From NCBI GenBank assembly GCA_018366035.1, contig JAGZIW010000002.1, forward strand, positions 62,001 through 126,000: a DNA stretch of 64,000 bases, given 5' to 3'. How positions within the stretch are numbered: the first letter of the stretch is position 1; every line of letters begins with the position of its first letter. The translations under genes were made by a program, and so were the position numbers. Below the pieces are notes generated by a model. It was not told where the DNA came from. It did not search any database and saw only the letters and a list, made by a program, of their open reading frames with translations. This stretch comes from Butyricicoccus pullicaecorum (GTDB lineage Bacteria; Bacillota; Clostridia; Oscillospirales; Butyricicoccaceae). Shown in pieces: positions 1 through 8,674 of the stretch.

Positions 1-698
1 GGACTGTATAGATTGATGCCTACCAGACCGCCGCGCCGCACGATTTCAGAAAACTGTAAATCGGTCAGATTGCGCAGATGGCTGCAGCAGACTCTGCTAT
101 TGGAGTGAGACGCTGCAAAGGGGGCCTCGGTCTCCAGACACACGTCCCAAAATCCAGCCTCGGATAAATGCGATACATCTATCAAAATCCCCTGCTCCAC
201 AAAACGCCGCACCAATGCTTTTCCCTTATCGCTCAGTCCGGTGTCATTGCAGAATACCGCGCCGCAGGCATATGGATTATAACCGTTCCAACTCAGGGAT
301 ACCATGCGCACTCCCGCATCGTAGGCCCGCTGTACATGTGCATCGCTTGTGAGCAGCTCTGCACCCTCGATAGATAAGAAGGCGGCATGCTTTCCATGTG
401 CCTTCGCCCATTCCCAATCCTCCATGTCCCGACACAGCGTCAGCCAGTCTGCATTGGCAGAAAACTCTGCTCTTGCGGTTTCCAGCAATGCCTCTAATCG
501 GCGGGAAGGCGGCACCTCCATCAGCGATTGACGCCGTGTGTCGGTCGTTTTGCTGCCGCAAAACAAGGCAAACACCTGCGTGTACATCGAATATCCAGAC
601 GCTTTTGTCCGGTCGATACAAAGCGTATTTTCACGCAGATGTGCTCCCGTTTCATAGCACTCATATAAGGTATCACAGTGCAGGTCGAATAGCTGCAT
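1..698 (-). CDS. Membrane dipeptidase, peptidase M19 family (3' end beyond window)
   Basis: Zinc dipeptidase of the renal dipeptidase (M19) family, which cleaves dipeptides and often acts in peptide or D-amino-acid turnover. Translating the minus strand from the ATG at 698 gives an uninterrupted frame of 232 codons to the window edge. It contains family landmarks in order: DLHCDT near the N-terminus (metal-binding His and Asp), SIEGAE (the bridging Glu), LSWN, GLSDKG, IDVSHLSE and SHSNSR, then RNLTD. A GGGAGG ribosome site precedes the ATG. It begins 11 bases after the yraN stop, so it is probably the last gene seen of the lepB-rbgA-rnhB-yraN operon. The expected last quarter of the protein (about 80 residues) lies outside the window. 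Confidence 0.9.
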   Translation of the reverse strand, partial: MQLFDLHCDTLYECYETGAHLRENTLCIDRTKASGYSMYTQVFALFCGSKTTDTRRQSLMEVPPSRRLEALLETARAEFSANADWLTLCRDMEDWEWAKAHGKHAAFLSIEGAELLTSDAHVQRAYDAGVRMVSLSWNGYNPYACGAVFCNDTGLSDKGKALVRRFVEQGILIDVSHLSEAGFWDVCLETEAPFAASHSNSRVCCSHLRNLTDLQFSEIVRRGGLVGINLYS

Positions 699-709
699 AT
701 TGCCTCCCC

Positions 710-1057
710 CTATGCGTCAAACGCATTTTCCAAGTGATAGATTTGACGGGCAGGGCCGCCCTCATCGCCATAGACTTCAATGACGTCCATACGCGGCTGC
801 AATGCCGTTGGATATGTCTGCAGCCATTGCTCTGCCGTTAAAATCAACCGTTCCTGCTTTCTTTTATCCACCGCTTCGCGAGCAGCGCAAAAGCGCCCTG
901 ATTTGCGTGTTTTGACCTCAACGAACACAAGGTACCGTGCACAGGCGGCAATCAGGTCAATTTCTCCCTGTCTGGTACGGTAATTTTGTGCAAGTATCGT
1001 ATAACCCTTTTTGCGCAGAAAATCTGCCGCCGCCTGCTCCCCCCAAGCGCCGCGCAT
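710..1057 (-). CDS. yraN: YraN/UPF0102 family putative endonuclease
   Basis: Small protein (115 aa) of the UPF0102/YraN family, which has a restriction-endonuclease-like fold and is thought to act on DNA or Holliday-type structures. The N-terminal G-EQAAADFLRKKGY, the GEIDLIA segment and the LVFVEVKTR segment supply the PD-(D/E)XK-like acidic and lysine residues (about residues 32-50). Length is normal for the family. The start codon overlaps the rnhB stop by one base (TAATG), indicating translational coupling. The rnhB-yraN pairing is common in Firmicutes and supports the call. Biochemical function is known only by fold. Confidence 0.9.
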   Translation of the reverse strand: MRGAWGEQAAADFLRKKGYTILAQNYRTRQGEIDLIAACARYLVFVEVKTRKSGRFCAAREAVDKRKQERLILTAEQWLQTYPTALQPRMDVIEVYGDEGGPARQIYHLENAFDA

Positions 1058-1704
1058 TATGGCCGTGCCTCTGGATTGGCTGCATACAACTTTTTCAAAA
1101 AAGTCTTTCGGTGAATGGGGCTTGCACCATAGTCCAAAATCGCCTTGGTATGCGCCTTGGTTCCATACCCTTTATGCTTTGCAAAGCCATATTGCGGATA
1201 CTGGGTATCCATCTCGATCATATAGCGGTCTCGTGTGACCTTCGCAAGCACAGAAGCCGCCGCAATGGACATACTCTTGGCATCTCCGCCCACAATGCAG
1301 GCAGTCTCCACTGAAAGTCTCGGGTCACGGTTTCCATCTACATACGCATAATCCGCAGGAACCGAAAGCCCTGCCACAGCTTGCCGCATCGCCTGATAGG
1401 TTGCCTGTAAAATATTGATCTCATCAATCATCGTATGGTCTACCGATGCCACGGAAAAACTGACTGCCTTTTCACAAATGATATCAAACAATGCTTCCCG
1501 TTTTTTTTCAGTCAGCTTTTTGGAGTCATTGAGCCCCTCGATTTCGCAGCCGAGCGGCAAAATTACCGCCGCTGCAACCACAGGACCGGCGAGCGGGCCG
1601 CGGCCGGCTTCATCAACTCCGCACACAGCAGTAAAGCCATTGTCATACGCTGCCTGCTCAAGTGTAAAATCCACACCCTTATTTATCGTTTTCACGGTTT
1701 TCAT
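1057..1704 (-). CDS. rnhB: Ribonuclease HII
   Basis: Cleaves the RNA strand of RNA-DNA hybrids and removes misincorporated ribonucleotides. Conserved motifs are visible: VCGVDEAGRGPLAGPV (first two catalytic acidic residues), LNDSKKL, YVDGNRDP and SIAAASVLAKVTRD with the remaining catalytic residues. The frame is open up to 1758, but the ATG at 1704 is preferred because it is preceded by CGGAGGTGT and gives the usual N-terminus (215 aa). That start lies inside the 3' end of rbgA (26-base overlap), so the two are translationally coupled. It sits in the lepB-rbgA-rnhB-yraN order typical of Firmicutes. Confidence 0.96.
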   Translation of the reverse strand: MKTVKTINKGVDFTLEQAAYDNGFTAVCGVDEAGRGPLAGPVVAAAVILPLGCEIEGLNDSKKLTEKKREALFDIICEKAVSFSVASVDHTMIDEINILQATYQAMRQAVAGLSVPADYAYVDGNRDPRLSVETACIVGGDAKSMSIAAASVLAKVTRDRYMIEMDTQYPQYGFAKHKGYGTKAHTKAILDYGASPIHRKTFLKKLYAANPEARP

Positions 1705-2560
1705 ACACCTCCGGTGTTTCCAAGGTGATTCGCCCCAGCACGCCGCCACGAAATTCATCTAGCAGGATACGTGCCATACGCTCGGTGTCGATTTCTCCGC
1801 CAGAAATCAAAAAGCCGCGCTTTCTGCCCGCCTGCTGTAACAGCTCATAACCCAGAAAATCCGATGTCTCCGGAATGGTCAGCTTATAACGGTCGATGAT
1901 TGCCTGCGGTGCACGCACTGCCAAAATCTCAAACAGCTTGCAGGCAAGCGTCTCTGTGTCTAGGATATCGTCCTTGACCGCACCTGTGACTGCAAGCAAA
2001 ATGCCCACCCGCTCGTCATCAAACTTGGGCCAAAGAATCCCGGGTGTATCCAAAAGATCAATACCGCCCTGTACACGGAACCACTGTGCGCCGCGCGTCA
2101 CCCCGGGCTTATCTGCCGCCTTTGCAGACTTACGCCCCAAAATACGATTGATAAATGTAGACTTTCCAACATTCGGAATACCTACAACCATCACACGCAC
2201 TGCACGTCCGGTCTGCCCTTTTTCATTCCAAGCCGCGATTTTATCTGCGAGCCGTTCGCGGGCTGCCGCGCCAAACCGCGCAGTTCCCGTTCCGTGCTGA
2301 CTATCGGTCTCAAGTACCGAATACCCCTGCGCCCTGTACCATGCTGCCCAGCGTCTGGTTTCCTCCGCATCTGCAAGGTCTGTGCGATTGAGGATAATCA
2401 TACGCGGCTTATCTCCAGCAATTTCGTCCATATCTGGATTGCGGCTGACCTGCGGAATCCGCGCGTCCACCAACTCACAGACCAAGTCAATATTTTTCAG
2501 GTTTTCCAGCATCTGGCGCCGCGTTTTTGCCATATGCCCCGGGTACCACTGTATATTCAT
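1679..2560 (-). CDS. rbgA: Ribosome biogenesis GTPase RbgA/YlqF
   Basis: Circularly permuted GTPase that acts late in 50S subunit assembly. The order of G motifs shows the permutation: the G4-like NRTD comes near residue 60, before the P-loop GIPNVGKST (about residue 128) and the G3 DTPG (about 173). The N-terminus WYPGHMAKTRRQM is the family hallmark. Length (293 aa) is normal. It follows lepB with no intergenic gap (lepB stop at 2561) and overlaps rnhB at the other end. The conserved lepB-ylqF-rnhB synteny of Bacillus and clostridia supports orthology. Confidence 0.96.
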   Translation of the reverse strand: MNIQWYPGHMAKTRRQMLENLKNIDLVCELVDARIPQVSRNPDMDEIAGDKPRMIILNRTDLADAEETRRWAAWYRAQGYSVLETDSQHGTGTARFGAAARERLADKIAAWNEKGQTGRAVRVMVVGIPNVGKSTFINRILGRKSAKAADKPGVTRGAQWFRVQGGIDLLDTPGILWPKFDDERVGILLAVTGAVKDDILDTETLACKLFEILAVRAPQAIIDRYKLTIPETSDFLGYELLQQAGRKRGFLISGGEIDTERMARILLDEFRGGVLGRITLETPEVYENRENDK

Positions 2561-3127
2561 TTACTCAATTCCTCCAAATGAGTGGAATGGGAATACGACT
2601 CCCAACACATGCCCTATGACATACCGTTCATCTACCAGACCGATCTGCGGGTCTCGGCTGTCACTTGAGCGGTTGCGATTGTCTCCCATCAAAAACAGCT
2701 GCCCCTCCGGTACGGTCAGCGGAAAGGCAGTGCCCTCTGCCGTATAGGTTGGCTCATTGATATAGGGTTCGTCTAAAATCTCACCATTCACCATGACATC
2801 GCCGGTTGCAAAATTGATATCCACAGTGTCACCGCCAACCGCAATGATACGCTTGACCAGCGGGCCATACTTGGAGGTCTCCTTATTTACAACCACGACG
2901 TCACCGCGGTCTGGGGTATATCCCAAATTGCTCACGATCATCATGTCATGGTCTAATAGGGTTGGCTCCATGGAATGCCCATCAACTGCAATCATGCGGA
3001 ATAAAAAGGTAAATATCACAACGACCAGAATCAAAGAGAACATGATGGATTCGCTCCAGTCGAATAGGCTGGAAGAAAAACGTCCCTGCCGCTCCTCACT
3101 GCGTTCTGGTGTAGTTTCCTGATTCAT
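2561..3127 (-). CDS. lepB: Signal peptidase I
   Basis: Membrane serine protease that removes signal peptides from exported proteins. One N-terminal transmembrane helix (about residues 27-48, FSLILVVVIFTFLF) is followed by box B with the catalytic serine (GHSMEPTL), box C/D with the catalytic lysine (LVKRIIAVGGD) and the C-terminal box E (GDNRNRSSDSR). The frame opens at 3157, but a perfect -10 (TATAAT at 3166-3171) lies immediately upstream of that codon, leaving no leader. The ATG at 3127, with GGGAGGAACACAGA upstream, is the better start (188 aa). It is the first gene of the operon reading to the left edge. Confidence 0.95.
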   Translation of the reverse strand: MNQETTPERSEERQGRFSSSLFDWSESIMFSLILVVVIFTFLFRMIAVDGHSMEPTLLDHDMMIVSNLGYTPDRGDVVVVNKETSKYGPLVKRIIAVGGDTVDINFATGDVMVNGEILDEPYINEPTYTAEGTAFPLTVPEGQLFLMGDNRNRSSDSRDPQIGLVDERYVIGHVLGVVFPFHSFGGIE

Positions 3128-3165
3128 TCTGTGTTCCTCCCTTAAATGGATTGACATACGCCTTT

Positions 3166-3194
3166 ATTATAGTACGAAACCCTGCTGCACGCAA
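3166..3194 (-). promoter_or_regulatory. Predicted sigma-A promoter of the lepB operon
   Basis: On the minus strand a perfect -10 TATAAT (3171-3166) lies 17 bases from TTGCGT (3194-3189). Transcription would begin about 3160, which is why the downstream ATG at 3127 is preferred as the lepB start. Confidence 0.6.
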
Positions 3195-3243
3195 CCAAAT
3201 CTTATAATTTTATTGGCAAATACACTCCATGAACGCACACAGG

Positions 3244-3292
3244 GCTGCACCAAGCAGCACTGCCCAGATGCAGCGCACTGTATCTGGGCAGT
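3244..3292 (-). terminator. Probable terminator region between pcrA and lepB
   Basis: A perfect 11-base-pair stem (3259-3269 with 3282-3292, loop 12) begins five bases beyond the pcrA stop, followed on the minus strand by a second small GCTGC/GCAGC hairpin. The T-rich tract lies on the plus-strand side, so classic Rho-independent geometry for pcrA is imperfect. Position makes termination the likeliest role. Confidence 0.45.
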
Positions 3293-3297
3293 ATCTT

Positions 3298-5664
3298 TTA
3301 TTGTTTTCTCATAAACTGTGCGGCTGATTTTGCCATCAGACGCTTGGTTCCCTTTTCTGTAAATGCAATTTCCAGCAGCTGATCACCGCCCATCGGCTTT
3401 GCTTCGGTAATCAGTCCCGCACCAAATGCCTTATGCACCACACGGTCTCCCACGGCAAACTGTGCAGCCGAAACCGCAGATGTACAGAGCGCAGACGGCG
3501 CACGATAGCTTGGATTTATAACTGTTGGTGCTTTCATTTCTCCCGTCTGCTGACCGCGTGACAAATTAGAATCCAATAACGTCTCCGGAATCTCCTGCAA
3601 AAATCTGGAGGGATATGCATAGCGGGTCTGACCATACATGAGCCGCCGCTCGGCGCAGGTCAAATACAGCTGTTCCTTTGCACGTGTAACCGCCACATAG
3701 CAAAGGCGGCGTTCCTCCTCAATATCCTCCTCATTATCCTCCACGCGAAAGCTGGGAAACAATCCGTCCTCCATTCCGCACAAAAAGACAACCGGAAATT
3801 CCAGCCCTTTGGCGGCGTGCATGGTCATGAGCAGTACAGTATCCTCCGTGTCCTCCTGTTTGTCTGCATCGGTATAGAGTGCCATTTCCTCCAAAAATCC
3901 AGACAGGGTCGGCTCCTCACTCGTTTCCTCATAGGAAACAATATTGGACTTTAATTCCATAATATTTTCCAATCGGGAACGGGATTCTGCATCGTTCTTG
4001 TTTTCGAGTGCCTCCTGATAACCGGTCATATCCAGCATGGCTTCATAAAACGCAGACAAAGAAACTTCTTGCAGCAATCTGCGCAGTGTCGCAATCATCT
4101 GGGCAAATTGTCTCATGGCATTGGCGCCGCGTCCGAGCTCGCTGTATTCGTCCGCATGCTGCACTACGGAAAACAGCGAGATGCCCCGCTGCTCTGCAAG
4201 CTGTTCTGCAAGTGCAACCGAGCGTGTGCCGATTTTGCGCGCCGGTACATTGATAATACGTTTGAGCCGCAGGGTATCGCTTGGATTTTCAATCACCCAC
4301 AAATACGCAAACATATCCCGAATTTCTGCACGGCTGAAAAAATCACGTCCCTTATAGATTTGGTATGGAACAGAATGTCTGCGGAAGGCAGATTCAACCG
4401 CATTGGACAATACATTATTGCGGTACAGGACGGCAAAATCCCCCCATTTTCTTCCACGCTCTACACCCTCCAGCACATGACGCACAATATATTCTGCTTC
4501 ATTCTCCTGCGTGTCCGAACGATGGAGTTTGATTTTGCAGCCGCCTCTCTGTTCTGTCCAAAGTTCCTTTCCCTTTCGATTCTGGTTGTTGCGAATGATC
4601 TCATTTGCAGCGTTCAAAATAGTATCTGTCGAACGATAATTCTGTTCCAGACGAATGACCCGTGTATTTTGATACTGCTGCTCAAACTCTAGGATATTGC
4701 GGAGCGTTGCCCCTCGAAACTTATAAATAGACTGGTCATCATCACCAACCACACAGATATTTTGGTATCCGCCTGCAAGCAGTGCGGTCAGCACATACTG
4801 TGCATGGTTGGTATCCTGATATTCATCTACCAAAACATAACGAAACTTCTGCTGATAATGCTCCAAAATATCCGCATGCTCTCGCAAAAGCTGAATGGTC
4901 TTTAGAATAATATCATCAAAATCCAGCGCATTGTTTGCCCGCATTTCCTTTTCATACAGCGCATACAGCTCCGCGATCCGCCCCATATAATACTCTCCGC
5001 GCCGCTCTACCTCAAAGGTGCGCGGCGTAATCAGGTTGTCCTTCGCACGGCTGATTTCCTGCATCACCTTGCGTGGTTCAAACACCTTATCATCAAGCCC
5101 AAGTCTGCGAATCAAATCCGTAATGACACGCTTTTTATCATCTTCATCATAGATGGTAAAGGAGCGGCTATATCCAAGGCGCTCGATATCACGGCGCAGG
5201 ATACGCAGACAGCAGGTATGAAAGGTATGTGCCCAAATTGCTGACGCATCTGCTTGTCCAATCGCGCTGGTCAGGCGGTCCTTCAATTCCTGTGCCGCTT
5301 TATTGGTAAAGGTAATGGCAACGATCTGCCATGGCTTCACAGGGTCTACTGCACACAGCCGCATCGCGCGTTCCCGATGTTCGGGTACAGGGTCTGACAG
5401 GTAATCTGCCAAAAATGCCAAATCCTCCATTCCCGCATTCGGCGTGGCATACGGGCTGTCATATCCATGACCAAAGCGCAGGATATTGATAATACGATGA
5501 ATGAGCACACTGGTCTTGCCGCTTCCTGCGCCTGCCAGCACAAGAAGTGGTCCTTCTGTACAGAAAACGGCCTCCTTCTGTCGGTCATTCAGTCGGGAAA
5601 AAACCTGCTCTATCACGCTCCGCCGAATTGCCGCAAACTGTATATCAAATTTCGTAGGTTCCAT
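3298..5664 (-). CDS. pcrA: ATP-dependent DNA helicase PcrA/UvrD
   Basis: Superfamily 1 3'-to-5' helicase used in repair and replication-conflict resolution. Motifs appear in order: Q-motif LNDRQKEAV, Walker A AGAGSGKT, ITFTNKAA (Ia), VDEYQDTN (II), GDDDQSIYKFRGA (III), QNYRST (IV), MTMHAAKGLEFPVVFL (V) and AVTRAKEQL (VI). The C-terminus FAVGDRVVHKAFGAG is the Tudor-like RNA-polymerase-binding domain of PcrA. Between Walker A and motif Ia there is an insertion of about 45 residues compared with Bacillus PcrA. The frame opens at 5718; the ATG at 5664 is chosen for its AGAGAGG site eight bases upstream (788 aa). Confidence 0.95.
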   Translation of the reverse strand: MEPTKFDIQFAAIRRSVIEQVFSRLNDRQKEAVFCTEGPLLVLAGAGSGKTSVLIHRIINILRFGHGYDSPYATPNAGMEDLAFLADYLSDPVPEHRERAMRLCAVDPVKPWQIVAITFTNKAAQELKDRLTSAIGQADASAIWAHTFHTCCLRILRRDIERLGYSRSFTIYDEDDKKRVITDLIRRLGLDDKVFEPRKVMQEISRAKDNLITPRTFEVERRGEYYMGRIAELYALYEKEMRANNALDFDDIILKTIQLLREHADILEHYQQKFRYVLVDEYQDTNHAQYVLTALLAGGYQNICVVGDDDQSIYKFRGATLRNILEFEQQYQNTRVIRLEQNYRSTDTILNAANEIIRNNQNRKGKELWTEQRGGCKIKLHRSDTQENEAEYIVRHVLEGVERGRKWGDFAVLYRNNVLSNAVESAFRRHSVPYQIYKGRDFFSRAEIRDMFAYLWVIENPSDTLRLKRIINVPARKIGTRSVALAEQLAEQRGISLFSVVQHADEYSELGRGANAMRQFAQMIATLRRLLQEVSLSAFYEAMLDMTGYQEALENKNDAESRSRLENIMELKSNIVSYEETSEEPTLSGFLEEMALYTDADKQEDTEDTVLLMTMHAAKGLEFPVVFLCGMEDGLFPSFRVEDNEEDIEEERRLCYVAVTRAKEQLYLTCAERRLMYGQTRYAYPSRFLQEIPETLLDSNLSRGQQTGEMKAPTVINPSYRAPSALCTSAVSAAQFAVGDRVVHKAFGAGLITEAKPMGGDQLLEIAFTEKGTKRLMAKSAAQFMRKQ

Positions 5665-5723
5665 TGTGGTATCCTCTCTCACACAAACTAAATCACGAAC
5701 CTTCGTGGTTCCGTGCATATAGG

Positions 5724-5732
5724 ATTATATCA
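5724..5732 (-). promoter_or_regulatory. Extended -10 promoter for pcrA
   Basis: The minus strand reads TGATATAAT, an extended -10 with a perfect TATAAT hexamer, about 60 bases upstream of the chosen pcrA start. No convincing -35 is present, as allowed for extended -10 promoters. Confidence 0.5.
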
Positions 5733-5829
5733 CATTTTCTGTCATTTTTTAAGAGTGATTTCTCACACCTCTGCTTTTTCACCGCGTTTTCCCGATAGAT
5801 TTGCTCATCTCGTCTTTTCGGCACATTAC

Positions 5830-5857
5830 AACAAAAGGGTATCCAGCTGGATACCCC
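5830..5857 (-). terminator. Rho-independent terminator of the spoIIA operon
   Basis: A perfect palindrome GGGTATCC-AGCT-GGATACCC (5837-5856) begins directly after the sigF stop codon and is followed on the minus strand by TTTTGTTGT. Confidence 0.85.
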
Positions 5858-6528
5858 TAATCGTCTGTAAGTTCTTTCCGCAAGCATAAGACCGCTTGAC
5901 GCTCCAATCTCGAAATTTGCACCTGTGATACCCCCAAAACACGCGCCGTTTGCTGTTGGGTCATCTCATGCAGATATCGCATCGAAATCACCTGTGCAAG
6001 ACGCTCCGGCAGCTTGGCAACTGCTTGCTTGAGGGAAAGCGTTGTAGTCACTTCCTCCTCAATGCCGCTGTTCGCTGACAGGCAGTCCATGAGACACATA
6101 TCCTGCTCTCCGGCAGGCGCTTCTAAGGACTGCACCGGTGCACCCGACTGTACTGCTGCTGCCGCTTCCTCTATGGGTAATCCAGCGCGCCCAGCAAGCT
6201 CGGAAATGGTCACAGGACGTCCCAGCTCGGATTCCATGCTTTCTTGTAAACGCTGCAAGTGATAGGCACGCTCCTGAATCACGCGTCCCACCTTGACTAC
6301 GCCATCATCGCGCAAAAAGCGGCGAATCTCTCCGGCAATTTTGGGAACGGCATATGTAGAAAACTGTGTACCGTAAGCAGGGTCATAGCCGCGCACTGCC
6401 TTGATGAGCCCAATGCAGGCAAGCTGATATAAATCTTCCTCCTCTACACCGCGTCCGCGATATCTTCGAACAATGCTCCAAATCAGTCCCTGATGCTGGC
6501 AGAGCAGCTCTGTTTCCTGCTGTTCCAT
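5857..6528 (-). CDS. sigF: RNA polymerase sporulation sigma factor SigF (SpoIIAC)
   Basis: Forespore-specific sigma factor, held inactive by SpoIIAB until after asymmetric division. At 223 aa it has region 2 (EEDLYQLACIGLIKAVRGYDPAYGTQFSTYAVP), region 3 (GRPVTISELAGRAGL) and region 4 with a helix-turn-helix (QQQTARVLGVSQVQISRLE). Its start codon overlaps the spoIIAB stop, so the three spoIIA genes are translationally coupled. A strong terminator follows the stop codon. Order and overlap match the canonical spoIIAA-spoIIAB-spoIIAC operon. Confidence 0.96.
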   Translation of the reverse strand: MEQQETELLCQHQGLIWSIVRRYRGRGVEEEDLYQLACIGLIKAVRGYDPAYGTQFSTYAVPKIAGEIRRFLRDDGVVKVGRVIQERAYHLQRLQESMESELGRPVTISELAGRAGLPIEEAAAAVQSGAPVQSLEAPAGEQDMCLMDCLSANSGIEEEVTTTLSLKQAVAKLPERLAQVISMRYLHEMTQQQTARVLGVSQVQISRLERQAVLCLRKELTDD

Positions 6529-6971
6529 CAGACAGGCTCTCCACTGCGTCCCATGATCTGACGCAGCATTGTAACCGTCGTTCCCCGCCCAACCGCAGAC
6601 CGTACCCGCAGCTTGTCCGAAAAGCTTTCCATAATGGTAAATCCCATTCCCGAACGCTCCGCATCTCCCGTTGTAAAAAGCGGCTGTCTTGCCTGTTCAA
6701 TGTCGGGAATTCCACAGCCATGGTCTTTGACCTTGATTTCTGCAAATCCACCTTCGAGCAGACGGGCACTCACCACGATTTGCCCAACCTTGTCCCGATA
6801 TCCATGTACAATCGCGTTGGTTACCGCTTCGCTCACCACAGTCTTGATATCGTTTAACTCCTCCAGTGTCGGGTCAAGCTGTGCAATAAATGCGGCAACC
6901 GTCATACGCGCAAACGCTTCGTTCACCGATCGGCTGTCAAACCGAAGCGTCATTCGGTTCAATGTTTGCAT
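6528..6971 (-). CDS. spoIIAB: Anti-sigma F factor and serine kinase SpoIIAB
   Basis: GHKL-type protein kinase that binds SigF and phosphorylates SpoIIAA. The ATP-binding boxes are intact in 147 aa: the N box with VVSEAVTNAIVHGY, the G1 box VKDHGCGIPD and the G2 box SGMGFTIMESF. It overlaps spoIIAA by 13 bases upstream and sigF by one base downstream, as expected for partners made in fixed ratio. Confidence 0.96.
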   Translation of the reverse strand: MQTLNRMTLRFDSRSVNEAFARMTVAAFIAQLDPTLEELNDIKTVVSEAVTNAIVHGYRDKVGQIVVSARLLEGGFAEIKVKDHGCGIPDIEQARQPLFTTGDAERSGMGFTIMESFSDKLRVRSAVGRGTTVTMLRQIMGRSGEPV

Positions 6972-7294
6972 GATGCCTTCTCCTCTGCCTGCTCAAATGT
7001 AATCCGTTTTTCCAGATGCGCCGCACGAAATACCCGCATCGCCTGCGGCGGTGTATTTCGAATGGTCAAATGGCGGCCGGTTTCCTCCAGTGTACGATGC
7101 AGATTGATTGCCACTGCCAATCCAGAGCTATCCATAAAGGTAAGGCGTCCGAGATCTAATATGATTGATTCCTCCCCATACAGCACTGCCAATCGGTCGA
7201 GTGCTTCTATCACCTTGCGTGCGCTGTGTTGGTCAAGCTCATCGGTCAAATATACCACAAGGCTTGTCCCTTCCCGTTCATGGACGATTTGCAT
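6959..7294 (-). CDS. spoIIAA: Anti-sigma F factor antagonist SpoIIAA
   Basis: STAS-domain protein that, when unphosphorylated, frees SigF from SpoIIAB. The phosphorylatable serine motif FMDSSGL is present near residue 56, in a protein of normal length (111 aa). It is the first gene of the operon. The 64 bases between it and folC contain TTGACC and TATGCT hexamers at poor spacing, and I could not identify a convincing SigH promoter by eye. Confidence 0.95.
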   Translation of the reverse strand: MQIVHEREGTSLVVYLTDELDQHSARKVIEALDRLAVLYGEESIILDLGRLTFMDSSGLAVAINLHRTLEETGRHLTIRNTPPQAMRVFRAAHLEKRITFEQAEEKASCKH

Positions 7295-7358
7295 AAACTT
7301 TCACTCCCATGCTGCAACATCTCTTATGTTCTATGTCTCATAGCATACCATAGTCCGG

Positions 7359-8621
7359 TCAAAAAATTTGCAGCTTTCTGTCATGTAAAAGTTTTTCGGC
7401 CTCACCCACAAGATACAGCGAACCGAATACCAATATCAAATCTTTCGGATCTGCTGCTGCCATCGCCTTATGCAGTGCATCTCTGCAATCTGTGCAAAGA
7501 ACTGTCTGGTCATGCGGCAGATAGGCTTGCAGCACCTCTGGATTTAAGGAGCGCTCATTTTGCAGCGGTGTGAGATAATACCGTTCCGCAGGAAAGGTAA
7601 TTGCCTTTACAACCTGTTCGATTGCTTTGTCTGCACACATGCCCAGAACAGCATGAATCTTTCCCTGCTTATGCAATGCCTTTACAGTTCTGCAAAGCTC
7701 CTGAACGCCTCCCAGATTATGCGCTCCATCTAATATGATATGCGGAGCTGTTCCAATCACCTGCATGCGCCCTGCGATATAGGCCTTTCTCATTCCATCT
7801 GCAATTGCCTGCTGGGGAATGTTCCAGCCACGTGCCTTCAGCCCCTGCAAGGTTGTCAGAGCGAGTGCCGCATTTTCAATCTGATATACACCCGCCAAGC
7901 AGATTTCATATTCGCTATGCTGCCACATAAAGCGCGTACCGGATAAGTCCATTTTCAACATCGTGGCAGGCACCGCAATCTGTAAATCCGGAGCATATTC
8001 CCGCAGCACATGATAAATCTTCTGTCCGGCTGCTGCAATGTGCAGACTTCCCGCTTTATAAATCCCTGCCTTTGTGCGGGCGATTTCTTCCAGAGTGTCC
8101 CCCAAAACTGCTGTGTGATCCAACGAAATCGAGGTGATCACCGCGGCTTCCGGCGCTGCAATGATATTTGTTGCGTCATATGAACCTCCAAGCCCAGTTT
8201 CCAGCACCACAACATCACAGCCCTGTTCTGCAAAATATAGAAAAGCAAGAGCCGTTACAAATTCGAACTCCCCAATATGCTCTCCTTGGGGCAGGGCAAG
8301 CACATCTGCCGCCAGCCGGACACGCTCCTCCAGACGTACCAGCGCTTCTGGGGAGATCATTGTATCATTCACCCGAATCCGCTCTCGAAACGAGACCAGA
8401 TAAGGTGACGTATACAGCCCTGTACGATAGCCCGCACATTGAAGTACAGACGCCAGCATAGCCGCCGTACTGCCTTTTCCATTGGTGCCTGCCAGATGAA
8501 TGAATTTTAATCGATCCTGCGGATTTCCCAGCGCATCGCAAAGCGCCCGCATGCGATGCAGACCTGCTTGTCCAGAAAAGCGTCCGCGTGCATGAATCCG
8601 CGTAATTGCCTCCATTTCCAC
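7359..8621 (-). CDS. folC: Folylpolyglutamate synthase/dihydrofolate synthase
   Basis: Mur-ligase-family enzyme adding glutamate to dihydropteroate or folates. Features in 420 aa: P-loop HLAGTNGKGSTAAML (about 43-57), LETGLGG, ISLDHTAVLGDTLEEIARTKAGI (with the conserved Asp-His and Lys region), and ILDGAHN. The start is read as GTG at 8621, seven bases after GGAAGGG; an ATG two codons in (8615) is an alternative. It follows valS after about 215 bases that carry a structured RNA candidate. The valS-folC order is the usual one in Firmicutes. Confidence 0.95.
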   Translation of the reverse strand: MEMEAITRIHARGRFSGQAGLHRMRALCDALGNPQDRLKFIHLAGTNGKGSTAAMLASVLQCAGYRTGLYTSPYLVSFRERIRVNDTMISPEALVRLEERVRLAADVLALPQGEHIGEFEFVTALAFLYFAEQGCDVVVLETGLGGSYDATNIIAAPEAAVITSISLDHTAVLGDTLEEIARTKAGIYKAGSLHIAAAGQKIYHVLREYAPDLQIAVPATMLKMDLSGTRFMWQHSEYEICLAGVYQIENAALALTTLQGLKARGWNIPQQAIADGMRKAYIAGRMQVIGTAPHIILDGAHNLGGVQELCRTVKALHKQGKIHAVLGMCADKAIEQVVKAITFPAERYYLTPLQNERSLNPEVLQAYLPHDQTVLCTDCRDALHKAMAAADPKDLILVFGSLYLVGEAEKLLHDRKLQIF

Positions 8622-8643
8622 TCTGTATCCCTTCCTCTCCGAA

Positions 8644-8674
8644 CAGCAAGAGAGGACTCTTTCAGAGCCCTCTC
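8644..8674 (-). terminator. Terminator-like hairpin between valS and folC
   Basis: GAGAGGGCTC-TGAAA-GAGTCCTCTC (8674-8650) forms a 10-base-pair stem with one G-T pair. The following TTGCTGTT is only moderately T-rich. It could end the valS transcript or the small RNA candidate upstream of it, or attenuate folC, whose ribosome site lies immediately downstream. Confidence 0.55.

Noticed and set aside
277..621. 114-codon minus-strand open frame
   Set aside because: It is an out-of-frame shadow of the edge-truncated membrane dipeptidase, which reads through the same DNA with all its metal motifs.
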